Below are positions 53,901-61,658 of a stretch of DNA of 64,000 nt, in pieces (position 1 is the first letter of the stretch; each line of letters opens with the position of its first letter). This DNA is from Croceivirga thetidis. GTDB taxonomy: Bacteria > Bacteroidota > Bacteroidia > Flavobacteriales > Flavobacteriaceae. The DNA is taken from assembly GCF_012272815.1 (NCBI RefSeq), contig NZ_JAAWWL010000001.1, positions 1,551,146 through 1,615,145 on the forward strand. Direction: 5' to 3'. A program made the translations under genes and the position numbers. The notes under the pieces are model-generated. The model was not told where the DNA came from. It saw nothing but the letters and a program-made list of their open reading frames with translations, and made no database searches.

Positions 53901-54872
53901 ATGAAGACAAGGATAACCGAGTTATTCGGAATTGAGCATCCAATCATGCAAGGGGGTATGCATTACGTAGGCTTTGCCGAATTAGCAGCTGCAGTTTCAA
54001 ATGCTGGCGGTTTAGGAACGATAACGGGGTTGACCCAAAAAACTCCCGAAGATTTAGCCAATGAGATTGCAAAATGTCGTACCCTTACAGACAAGCCTTT
54101 TGCAGTGAATTTGACCATTCTGCCAATGGTGAATACGCCCGACTATCCGGGTTATGTTAAGGCTATCATCGAAGGGGGTGTACGCATTGTTGAAACTGCA
54201 GGTAGAAGCCCAGAGCCATTTATGGCAGCCTTTAAACAATATGGAGTTAAAGTAATACATAAATGTACCAGCGTTAGACATGCGCTTAAAGCACAGAGCT
54301 TGGGTTGCGATGCCGTGAGTGTTGACGGTTTTGAATGTGGGGGCCACCCCGGAGAAGATGATATACCCAATTTTATTTTATTGTCACGTGCTGCTGAAGA
54401 GCTGGATATTCCCTTCGTAGCTTCTGGTGGAATTGCCACTGGCGCTCAATTGGTCGCTTCTTTAGCGCTAGGTGCCGATGGTATAAATATGGGAACGCGA
54501 TTTGTGGCTACAAAAGATGCTCCTGTTCATCAGAATGTAAAGGATGAAATCGTCAAAGCTACCGAGCTCGATACACGTTTGGTAATGCGTGGCCTGCGAA
54601 ATACGGAACGGGTTTTGAACAACAAGGCCGTTGAAGAATTGGTTGCTGTTGAAAAAGAAAAAGGTGATGCGATAACTTTTGAAGATGTAGCCCCTTTTGT
54701 AGTCAGTAAATATGCCGACATCATGAAAAATGGAATCATGGATGAAGGTGCGTGGAGCTGCGGAATGGTGGCCGGTCTAATTAATGATATTCCCACTTGT
54801 CAAGAACTGATAGATTCAATTATGAGTGAAGCAAACGAAATCATCAACAATAGACTTGTGAATCTAGCTTAG
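53901..54872 (+). CDS. Nitronate monooxygenase family FMN protein
   Basis: TIM-barrel flavoenzyme of the 2-nitropropane dioxygenase/nitronate monooxygenase family. Starts with I-E-H-P-I-M-Q-G-G-M and carries the FMN-phosphate region (V-D-G-F-E-C-G-G-H-P-G, A-S-G-G-I-A-T-G-A-Q, A-D-G-I-N-M-G-T-R-F). Length 323 is normal. Members oxidise nitronates or act in lipid metabolism as enoyl reductases; the sequence alone does not decide. A single gene ended by a strong terminator. Confidence 0.9.
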   Translation: MKTRITELFGIEHPIMQGGMHYVGFAELAAAVSNAGGLGTITGLTQKTPEDLANEIAKCRTLTDKPFAVNLTILPMVNTPDYPGYVKAIIEGGVRIVETAGRSPEPFMAAFKQYGVKVIHKCTSVRHALKAQSLGCDAVSVDGFECGGHPGEDDIPNFILLSRAAEELDIPFVASGGIATGAQLVASLALGADGINMGTRFVATKDAPVHQNVKDEIVKATELDTRLVMRGLRNTERVLNNKAVEELVAVEKEKGDAITFEDVAPFVVSKYADIMKNGIMDEGAWSCGMVAGLINDIPTCQELIDSIMSEANEIINNRLVNLA

Positions 54873-54887
54873 TAAAATTCTACCCTG

Positions 54888-54915
54888 AAAAACCCATCAA
54901 ATTAGATGGGTTTTT
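54888..54915 (+). terminator. Terminator after the nitronate monooxygenase-like gene
   Basis: AAAAACCCATC (54888-54898), six-base loop, GATGGGTTTTT (54905-54915), one further T follows. Eleven-bp stem 15 bases after the stop. Confidence 0.88.
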
Positions 54916-54975
54916 TCGTTATGGGTCGTAGGTCTCGATGAATTGTCCACTATCTTGTGATTTCAAATACGAAAT

Positions 54976-55914
54976 TTGAAGAAGCTTATATCCATATTGG
55001 TATTACTCGTTTTTTTTGGATGTCAAACAAGGAGTAAAAAATCTGTTGAGGCAGCAAATTCAAAACCTAATTTCACTTCGGTTGAAACCATTACAATTAG
55101 TGAGTCTGCTATACCCCTGGGTATGGTGTTTGTTCCCAGGGGACAAAATGGGTTTTTTATGGATTCAACTGAAGTTACCAATGCGGAATTCAAGGCATTT
55201 GTTGAAAGTACGGATTACATCACCATAGCAGAAAGGCATATTGATTGGGAGGAATTATCAAAACAGCTTCCTACCGGAACACCCAAACTACCCGATTCAT
55301 TATTGCAGCCTGGTTCTTTGGTCATTAGAAATGATTTGGAACAATTACCAAAAAACAGTTTACATCATTATACCCAATGGTGGCAATGGAAAATAGGGGC
55401 TAACTGGAGGCAACCCTATGGCCCAGGTTCTTCAATTGAAGGAAAAGACAATCATCCTGTTGTACATATTGCCCATGAAGATGCGCTTGCCTATTGTAAA
55501 TGGAAAGGAAACCGATTACCAACCAAAGAGGAGTGGCAATTTGCAGCTAAAGGTGGATCTACCACAAAATATGTGTGGGGTATTGACGAAGATGACCGCA
55601 TTTCGAATGCGAATACGTGGACGGGTTCTTTTCCATCAGAGAATAATGTTCAAGACGGTTATGAAAAAACTGCTCCGGTAGGGGGTTATCCGCCGAATGA
55701 TTTTGGACTATATGACATGGCCGGAAATGTCTGGGAATGGACTGCCACACGCGCTATGAAAGAACCCAATTTGGTGCAGTTCGTAATGAAAGGAGGATCC
55801 TACCTTTGTTCAAAGAACTACTGTGCCAATTATGCCATCGATTCGCAGATGGAAACTACTTCAGATTCGAGTTATGAACATTTAGGGTTTAGAACGGTTA
55901 GGGATACCAAGTAG
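54976..55914 (+). CDS. Formylglycine-generating enzyme (sulfatase-maturating), lipoprotein
   Basis: Copper-type FGE that converts a sulfatase cysteine into formylglycine. The protein starts at TTG 54976 and has a signal peptide with lipobox F-F-G-C16, so it acts outside the cytoplasm. FGE-fold motifs: R-L-P-T-K-E-E-W-Q-F-A-A-K-G-G (180-194), D-M-A-G-N-V-W-E-W (247-255). Unlike GldK it keeps the active cysteine pair C278 and C283 in G-G-S-Y-L-C-S-K-N-Y-C, plus S-D-S-S-x-x-H-L-G-F-R. The next gene, 35 bases on, is a sulfatase with a Cys-type active site, its likely substrate. Confidence 0.9.
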   Translation: MKKLISILVLLVFFGCQTRSKKSVEAANSKPNFTSVETITISESAIPLGMVFVPRGQNGFFMDSTEVTNAEFKAFVESTDYITIAERHIDWEELSKQLPTGTPKLPDSLLQPGSLVIRNDLEQLPKNSLHHYTQWWQWKIGANWRQPYGPGSSIEGKDNHPVVHIAHEDALAYCKWKGNRLPTKEEWQFAAKGGSTTKYVWGIDEDDRISNANTWTGSFPSENNVQDGYEKTAPVGGYPPNDFGLYDMAGNVWEWTATRAMKEPNLVQFVMKGGSYLCSKNYCANYAIDSQMETTSDSSYEHLGFRTVRDTK

Positions 55915-55949
55915 AATTCCTAACTTAAACAACCAAAACCGAACTAAAA

Positions 55950-57596
55950 ATGAAAAGGTCAATCTTCGGACTTTTTGCGGTGCTATTGATTTTCGGTTGT
56001 GCCGAAAATGCTTCAGACCAAAAAGTCGAGAAAAAGCGTCCAAATATTTTATTCATTATGTCTGATGATCATGCATATCAGGCCATTAGCGCATATAATG
56101 ACGCACTTATCCAAACACCAAATATTGATAGGATTGGACGAGAAGGAATCATTTTCACCAACGCTTCAGTAACAAATTCCATATGCGCCCCCTCAAGGGC
56201 CACAATTTTGACAGGTAAGCATACCCACATCAATGGCAAAACTGATAACAGAAGACCTTTTGATACTACCCAGGTTACCTTTCCAGAGTTATTTCAAAAA
56301 GCCGGTTATCAAACGGCCATGTTTGGAAAACTGCATTTTGGAAATAACCCGAAGGGTGTTGATGAATTTATGATATTACCTGGTCAGGGTAATTATATCA
56401 ACCCTGATTTTATAACAACATCCGGTGATACTACCCGTATTCAAGGATATGTCACTGATATCATAACCGATCTGACCTTAAATTGGTTGGAGAAAAAACG
56501 AGATACTGCAAAGCCGTTTCTATTGATGTATTTGCACAAAGCACCGCATAGACCATGGTGGCCTACTGTTGAGAAGTTTGAAGAATATCAAACCAAGACT
56601 TTTCCAGAACCGGAGACCTTATTTGATGACTACAGCAATAGGGGTACTGCAGCTAAAACTGCTGAGATGAACTTGCTCGCTGATATGATGTATAGTCATG
56701 ACAGTAAGATTAGACCGGAACTTGTTGAACAGATGAATCCACAACCGTTTGTACCTGAATATCCGAATGGTTTTAAAGGTCCATTTTCAGATCGTGCAAA
56801 TGAAGCGCAGAAAAAGGCCTATGATAACGTACTTGACAAAATAAATGCTGATTTCAAGGCCAATTGGCCCAATATGACGGACGACGAAAAGATGCGTTGG
56901 AAGTACCAGCGTTACATGCAAGATTACCTCGCGTGTATTTCTTCAGTCGATGATAACGTTGGTCGGGTACTATCGTATTTAGAAACGAACGATTTGGAAG
57001 AGAATACCCTGGTCGTCTATACTTCTGACCAAGGGTTTTATTTAGGGGAACATGGTTGGTTTGATAAACGCTTTATTTACAACGAATCGTTCAAAACCCC
57101 TTTATTGATTCGATGGCCAAATGAGATTAAACCGGGTATCACCAATGATGAAATGGTACAAAACCTTGATTTTGCCCAGACCTTTTTAGAAGCTGCACAG
57201 ATAGAAGCGCCAGATGACATGCAAGGGGAAAGTTTTATGCCCTTGTTAACCTCAAATGAATCAGAATGGGAAAGGGACGCTGCCTATTATCACTACTACG
57301 AATATCCCGCAGTGCATCAAGTAAAAAGGCATTATGGTATTGTTACCAAAAAATATAAACTCGCTCATTTTTATTACGATGTTGATGAATGGGAACTGTA
57401 TGATCGAATGAAAGATCCTAATGAAATGAACAATGAATATGATAATCCTGAGTATGCTGAAGTGGTGGAAGAACTAAAAGTGAAGCTTGAGGAACTACGT
57501 AAGCAATACGGTGATTCTGATGAGTTAAATCAGCATTACATTGATATACATTTACAAAACAGTATTGATTCCCCGCTAAAGGGCAAAAAACAATAA
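55950..57596 (+). CDS. Type I sulfatase (formylglycine-dependent), lipoprotein
   Basis: Hydrolyses sulfate esters, probably on a sulfated polysaccharide. Lipobox F-G-C17; metal ligands D39-D40 in S-D-D-H; the formylglycine site is C79 in S-I-C-A-P-S-R (CxPSR). The pattern A-Y-Q-A-I-S-A-Y-N and the L-P-G-Q-G-N-Y-x-N-P-D-F segment resemble the glucosamine-6-sulfatase-like group (SulfAtlas S1_11 as I recall it), with C-terminal sub-domain ending near 520. Length 548 fits. Preceded by its maturase and followed directly by a nucleoside-hydrolase-like protein. Exact sugar unknown. Confidence 0.93.
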   Translation: MKRSIFGLFAVLLIFGCAENASDQKVEKKRPNILFIMSDDHAYQAISAYNDALIQTPNIDRIGREGIIFTNASVTNSICAPSRATILTGKHTHINGKTDNRRPFDTTQVTFPELFQKAGYQTAMFGKLHFGNNPKGVDEFMILPGQGNYINPDFITTSGDTTRIQGYVTDIITDLTLNWLEKKRDTAKPFLLMYLHKAPHRPWWPTVEKFEEYQTKTFPEPETLFDDYSNRGTAAKTAEMNLLADMMYSHDSKIRPELVEQMNPQPFVPEYPNGFKGPFSDRANEAQKKAYDNVLDKINADFKANWPNMTDDEKMRWKYQRYMQDYLACISSVDDNVGRVLSYLETNDLEENTLVVYTSDQGFYLGEHGWFDKRFIYNESFKTPLLIRWPNEIKPGITNDEMVQNLDFAQTFLEAAQIEAPDDMQGESFMPLLTSNESEWERDAAYYHYYEYPAVHQVKRHYGIVTKKYKLAHFYYDVDEWELYDRMKDPNEMNNEYDNPEYAEVVEELKVKLEELRKQYGDSDELNQHYIDIHLQNSIDSPLKGKKQ

Positions 57597-58454
57597 ATGG
57601 TCGCAATGGGTTTTACCAAATTAAATAGCAGAAGAAAATTACTTGTTCTAATGTTGTTTGCATTTTGCATGACTTCATTTTGTAAGGGTCAAGAAACAAC
57701 TTTTAATCTGGACAAGGATTTACTATTGGCCCAGTATGACTGTAAGACTGATATTGATGATTTACATAGTGCTGCAGCCTTGGCCACTCTGCTTGCCCAT
57801 CCAAAATATGCTGATTTAAAATTCCATGCCGTGGTCGGAACTTATGGGTTTCAAGATGGATTGTATGTTCCTCCAAACGATTTAATGACATTGGCGTTTC
57901 AAGACAATTGGTCCGATGCGGATACTAAAAGGGAAGTGGCACTAAAATCAGTTTTGGAAAAGGTAAAATCGACCTTGAAAAATGGTGGCTCTATTTGGGT
58001 TGCTGAAGGAGGTCAATCTGATTTTACAGCACTTTGGGTAAAACAGTTACTTGAAACCCAACCAGATTTGGCTACAAAAAATAGGATTCATGTGGTTCAG
58101 CATAGCGATTGGAATGAAAAAGTGACGCATCCTGTTTTGTTGGATTATGTAAGTACCACAGCGAACTATCATAAAATACCTGATTGCAATGCCACAGGGA
58201 ATGGAACCCCAGGCTTTCGGTCAGATGTAGTTGTTGATTGGGAAACTTATTTGAAAAAAAATGCAGATTTAAAGGCCATATGGAAATTGGCTATTGATTT
58301 AGGGAATAGGTACAACGGAGTTGAAGGTCGCTATTTGAATAAATCGGTTAAAAGCGGCGGACTTGATTTTTCCGATTTTGGTGAGGTCTGTTATGTATTG
58401 GGTTTATCAAATTTGACCGACGCCAACGCCTTTTTTGAATTGATGTCCAATTAA
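57597..58454 (+). CDS. Secreted nucleoside-hydrolase-like protein of unknown function
   Basis: A 285-residue protein with signal peptide (about 12-30, ending C-K-G-Q). The start of the mature part, L-L-A-Q-Y-D-C-K-T-D-I-D-D-L-H, resembles the N-terminal aspartate cluster of inosine-uridine nucleoside hydrolases (DxDxxxDD) but is not exact. W-V-A-E-G-G-Q-S-D-F-T-A-L near 135 fits the same fold. ATG directly follows the sulfatase stop with no gap; an internal ATG nine bases on is possible. Linkage to the sulfatase suggests a role in carbohydrate breakdown, not nucleotide use. Function unknown. Confidence 0.7.
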   Translation: MVAMGFTKLNSRRKLLVLMLFAFCMTSFCKGQETTFNLDKDLLLAQYDCKTDIDDLHSAAALATLLAHPKYADLKFHAVVGTYGFQDGLYVPPNDLMTLAFQDNWSDADTKREVALKSVLEKVKSTLKNGGSIWVAEGGQSDFTALWVKQLLETQPDLATKNRIHVVQHSDWNEKVTHPVLLDYVSTTANYHKIPDCNATGNGTPGFRSDVVVDWETYLKKNADLKAIWKLAIDLGNRYNGVEGRYLNKSVKSGGLDFSDFGEVCYVLGLSNLTDANAFFELMSN

Positions 58455-58457
58455 AAA

Positions 58458-59534
58458 TCACTCTTCAGGCTCTTTTCCTTTCCAAATAGTGGCAAGGGAT
58501 GAACCGGTGATATTCATCAAAGGTCCGAATACCGCTGGGGCCAAGCCCATAGTTGCCAATCTACCCATCTCTAGCGCAATGCCCGATGCAAGACCGGCAT
58601 TTTGCATGCCTACTTCAAAAGCGATGGTTCTTGATGATTTTTCATCCAACCCAACAAGTCTTCCTCCGTAATAGCCTAAAAGGTAGCCGGAAAGATTGTG
58701 CGCGATTACTACCACAATTAAAATAAGACCAATAGAAAGCAATGAATCCCTACCAGACGCTGTGATTATTGTTATGATTATCGCGATGCCCGCCATTGAA
58801 ACCTTGGGCATTGCCTTGTCCAACCATTTGAATTTTCCATGAAAGAAATGATTGAATAGAAGCCCTGCCAGAATAGGTAGAATTACAATTTTGATGATAC
58901 TCCAAAACATGGCCAAAAAGTCTATGGGTACCAATTCGTTGGCCAATAACTGCATAAAAAAGGGAGTCAATAGCGGTGACAGCAAGGTCGATACTGCGGT
59001 CAAGGTCAACGAAAGAGCCAAATTAGCCCCAGAGATGTAGGCCATTACATTAGAGGCCAATCCACCCGGTGAGCAGCCGACAAGTATGATACCCGCAGCA
59101 ATTTCTGGTGGCAGTCCTGATAGCTTGGCCAAACCAAAACCAATAAATGGCATGACGGTAAATTGGGCCAAAAGCCCAACCAAAACCCCCTTTGGCATCT
59201 TGACCACGCCAACAAAATCCTTAATTCCAATTGAGGTCCCCATCCCGAACATAATGACTATCAGCAGGGGAACAATCAATCGATTCAATTTAAAGGAACC
59301 TATTTCAAGAAAAAACTGAGGATAAAATAAAGAAGCCGTGACAGCGGCGAAAATGAATATTGTAAAGGAGAAGCCTTGTAAGTGCTTGGAGGAACTAAAC
59401 ACCAGGGCCAGTGAAATCAAAAATAATATAACCGAAGGCGCAAGAAGTTCAATGTTCCCAAGAATCCAAAACAGTAGCGCTCCAAGTCCAAAAATTAGAC
59501 TGGAAATAGAGGCTAGTTTACCGAGTTTTTGCAT
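58458..59534 (-). CDS. Bile acid:Na+ symporter (BASS/SBF) family transporter
   Basis: Inner-membrane transporter with about ten membrane segments. The conserved G-C-S-P-G-G-L-A-S-N-V region (about 160-170) and the later E-V-G-M-Q-N-A-G-L-A match the SBF family's two Na+-site crossover motifs. I start it at the ATG with first base 59534 (358 residues); the TTG at 59555 would add seven. Family members move bile acids, pantoate, pyruvate or other organic acids with sodium. It is last in the minus-strand RraA-NCS1-dehydrogenase-DUF1080 cluster, so an organic acid from that pathway is a guess. Confidence 0.9.
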   Translation of the reverse strand: MQKLGKLASISSLIFGLGALLFWILGNIELLAPSVILFLISLALVFSSSKHLQGFSFTIFIFAAVTASLFYPQFFLEIGSFKLNRLIVPLLIVIMFGMGTSIGIKDFVGVVKMPKGVLVGLLAQFTVMPFIGFGLAKLSGLPPEIAAGIILVGCSPGGLASNVMAYISGANLALSLTLTAVSTLLSPLLTPFFMQLLANELVPIDFLAMFWSIIKIVILPILAGLLFNHFFHGKFKWLDKAMPKVSMAGIAIIITIITASGRDSLLSIGLILIVVVIAHNLSGYLLGYYGGRLVGLDEKSSRTIAFEVGMQNAGLASGIALEMGRLATMGLAPAVFGPLMNITGSSLATIWKGKEPEE

Positions 59535-59566
59535 GTTAAAAAGTGTAGATGACAAAGTACATAATT

Positions 59567-60142
59567 TTAGTGCTCACCTGATTTTAGCATAATATTCCGG
59601 AACTTGATTTTGCCATTTCCCATGGCCTGTAATGCAATATAACCTTCCGGTGGATGTAAAAAAGTGGAATCAGCAGTTTTGATGGTGTTCACCCAAACTT
59701 GAATTCGATTTTCCATAGCCAATATTTTATATGAATTCCATTTGTTCAATGTTTCGACATGGGCTTTTGGTATTCCTTTCGATACAATTGCCCCTGTGCG
59801 GTAATCTTGGTTGGGATGTAGGTCCCAGATATTTAGTTCATGGCAATTACTGGCGCTTAACTCTTTTTTCATACACCGAATGAACACCCCAGAATTAATT
59901 GTACTATCAGGATAAAACTCCAATTCCAAAGCAAAGTCTTTGTACGAATCTTTGGTCATTACAAAACCAGCCCCTTCTTCAATAGCCCCAATCAAATTAC
60001 CATTGGAAAATCGCCAATCAGCAGCTCCAAAAATTTCCCAATCGTCGGAGTTTTCTTGGAATAATATTGTTGTGGTATTGCAAGCCGAATTAAGGAACAA
60101 CACTAGTAAACTTGGCAGGATGTATTTCAATGCTCGTTTCAT
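59567..60142 (-). CDS. DUF1080 (3-keto-disaccharide hydrolase-like) lipoprotein
   Basis: A 191-residue lipoprotein (N-S-A-C21) with a concanavalin-like beta-sandwich of the DUF1080 family: I-F-G-A-A-D-W-R-F-S-N-G-N-L-I-G, F-A-L-E-L-E-F, N-S-G-V-F-I-R, then W-N-S-Y-K-I and G-Y-I-A-L-Q. Family members are found in sugar-degradation loci; some are 3-keto-glycoside hydrolases. Located 31 bases after the dehydrogenase gene and 32 before the symporter gene, hence likely co-transcribed. A surface or periplasmic carbohydrate role is inferred. Confidence 0.87.
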   Translation of the reverse strand: MKRALKYILPSLLVLFLNSACNTTTILFQENSDDWEIFGAADWRFSNGNLIGAIEEGAGFVMTKDSYKDFALELEFYPDSTINSGVFIRCMKKELSASNCHELNIWDLHPNQDYRTGAIVSKGIPKAHVETLNKWNSYKILAMENRIQVWVNTIKTADSTFLHPPEGYIALQAMGNGKIKFRNIMLKSGEH

Positions 60143-60173
60143 GTAAAACTTGAAAACTCATGAAAAATACAAA

Positions 60174-61658
60174 TTAGAAAGAAGAACCAAGTAATTCCTT
60201 CATTAAGGCCCTAATGTTCTTCCTTTTGTAAATCAATTGAACTGCAGTAGTGTATTCAGAAACAAAGCGTTGACTGTCAGTAAGTTTTCCAAAAATATCT
60301 TGTAGATTTAAAAAGGCAGTCCAGTTTGCTTCGGTGCGATTGGCGGCTTTTTGTAACTGTTCTTTTTGCGAATCAATAATCTCTAATGATAAACCATTTT
60401 CATTCTTACCCATATCACTATAATAGCACCAGGCGGCTAAAATGAAAGTTGCACATTTTATTTGCCCACGAGTTTTTAGGTTTTCTTCTATAGTAGGAAT
60501 CAAAAATTTTGGCAATTTGGCTGAACTTTCAGAACATATACGACTCACACCATCTTTTATATTCGGATTTGAAAATCGCTCTGTTAAGGTGTCTTTGTAC
60601 TTTTCAATATCGATTCCTTCAATTTCGCCAAGAATCGGAGTAACTTCCTCATCCATGAAATGACGCATAAATACCGCAAAGACTTTATCATTAATACAAT
60701 CATTAATAGTTAGATGACCATGAATTGCCCCAGGAATTCCCAAGACTGAATGTCCTGCATTCAGAAGTCGAATTTTCATCTTTTCATAAGGGGTAACATC
60801 ACTTACGAATTGGACCCCTACTTTTTCAAGGGGAGGCCTTCCATTAGAAAAATTATCCTCTACAACCCATTGTATAAAAGGTTCGCAAACCACTGGCCAT
60901 TGATCTTCCAAATTATGTACATCCTTTAAATCTGAGATGACTTCTTGGGTTGTAACCGGGGTTATTCTATCCACCATGGAATTTGGGAAGGCAACTTCCT
61001 TTTCAATCCAATCGGCGAGCTCTGAATCTTGTTTTTTGGCAAAAGCCAATAGCATTTTTCTTGCTATGGTACCGTTATGCTGAATGTTGTCGCAAGACAT
61101 TATTGTGAAAGGCGGTAATGAGTTGGAGCGTCTTTTTCGTAAGGCTGAAGTTAAATAGCCGTATACGGTTTTGGGTTCTTCAGGATGTGCCAATTCATGC
61201 CTCACATCAGGGTTTTCGAAATTAAATTCACCCGTTGTGGCATTAAAATTATAGCCTCCTTCGGTAATGGTCAAGGACACTATTTTTGTGTTTGGGTGGG
61301 CCATTTTTTCAATCACTTCTTGAGGCGTGTCCACAGCCAATAGGTATTCCGAAATGGAGCCTATTATTTCATTTTCAGTTGTTCCATTGGGATGCTGAGT
61401 AATCAGCGTGTATAGACCATCTTGACGATTTAATACATTGAACATATTTCGGTCTGCCTCTCTAAGGCCAACTCCGCAAATACCCCAGTCAGACTCCGTA
61501 TTTTCTTGTATTAGTCGATGAAGGTAAAAAGCTTGGTGAGAACGGTGAAAGCCACCTACACCGATATGAACAATACCTGTTTTAAGGGTTGACCTTTTAT
61601 ATTTCGGAATAGGAAGCGAAGCACCTATTGCACTTAAATTTTTTTCGTTTAAAATCAT
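60174..61658 (-). CDS. Mannitol-dehydrogenase-family polyol/hexuronate oxidoreductase
   Basis: NAD-dependent long-chain polyol dehydrogenase family (mannitol dehydrogenase, fructuronate reductase, tagaturonate reductase). The Rossmann start is I-G-V-G-G-F-H-R-S-H (about 32-41). Using the ATG with first base 61658 (494 residues), the catalytic residues fall at K295, N300 and H303, the numbering known for Pseudomonas mannitol dehydrogenase. This start overlaps the permease stop as ATGA; the longer reading from 61688 is not needed. The coupled NCS1 permease and nearby RraA protein suggest a sugar or sugar-acid route. Substrate not decided. Confidence 0.91.
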   Translation of the reverse strand: MILNEKNLSAIGASLPIPKYKRSTLKTGIVHIGVGGFHRSHQAFYLHRLIQENTESDWGICGVGLREADRNMFNVLNRQDGLYTLITQHPNGTTENEIIGSISEYLLAVDTPQEVIEKMAHPNTKIVSLTITEGGYNFNATTGEFNFENPDVRHELAHPEEPKTVYGYLTSALRKRRSNSLPPFTIMSCDNIQHNGTIARKMLLAFAKKQDSELADWIEKEVAFPNSMVDRITPVTTQEVISDLKDVHNLEDQWPVVCEPFIQWVVEDNFSNGRPPLEKVGVQFVSDVTPYEKMKIRLLNAGHSVLGIPGAIHGHLTINDCINDKVFAVFMRHFMDEEVTPILGEIEGIDIEKYKDTLTERFSNPNIKDGVSRICSESSAKLPKFLIPTIEENLKTRGQIKCATFILAAWCYYSDMGKNENGLSLEIIDSQKEQLQKAANRTEANWTAFLNLQDIFGKLTDSQRFVSEYTTAVQLIYKRKNIRALMKELLGSSF

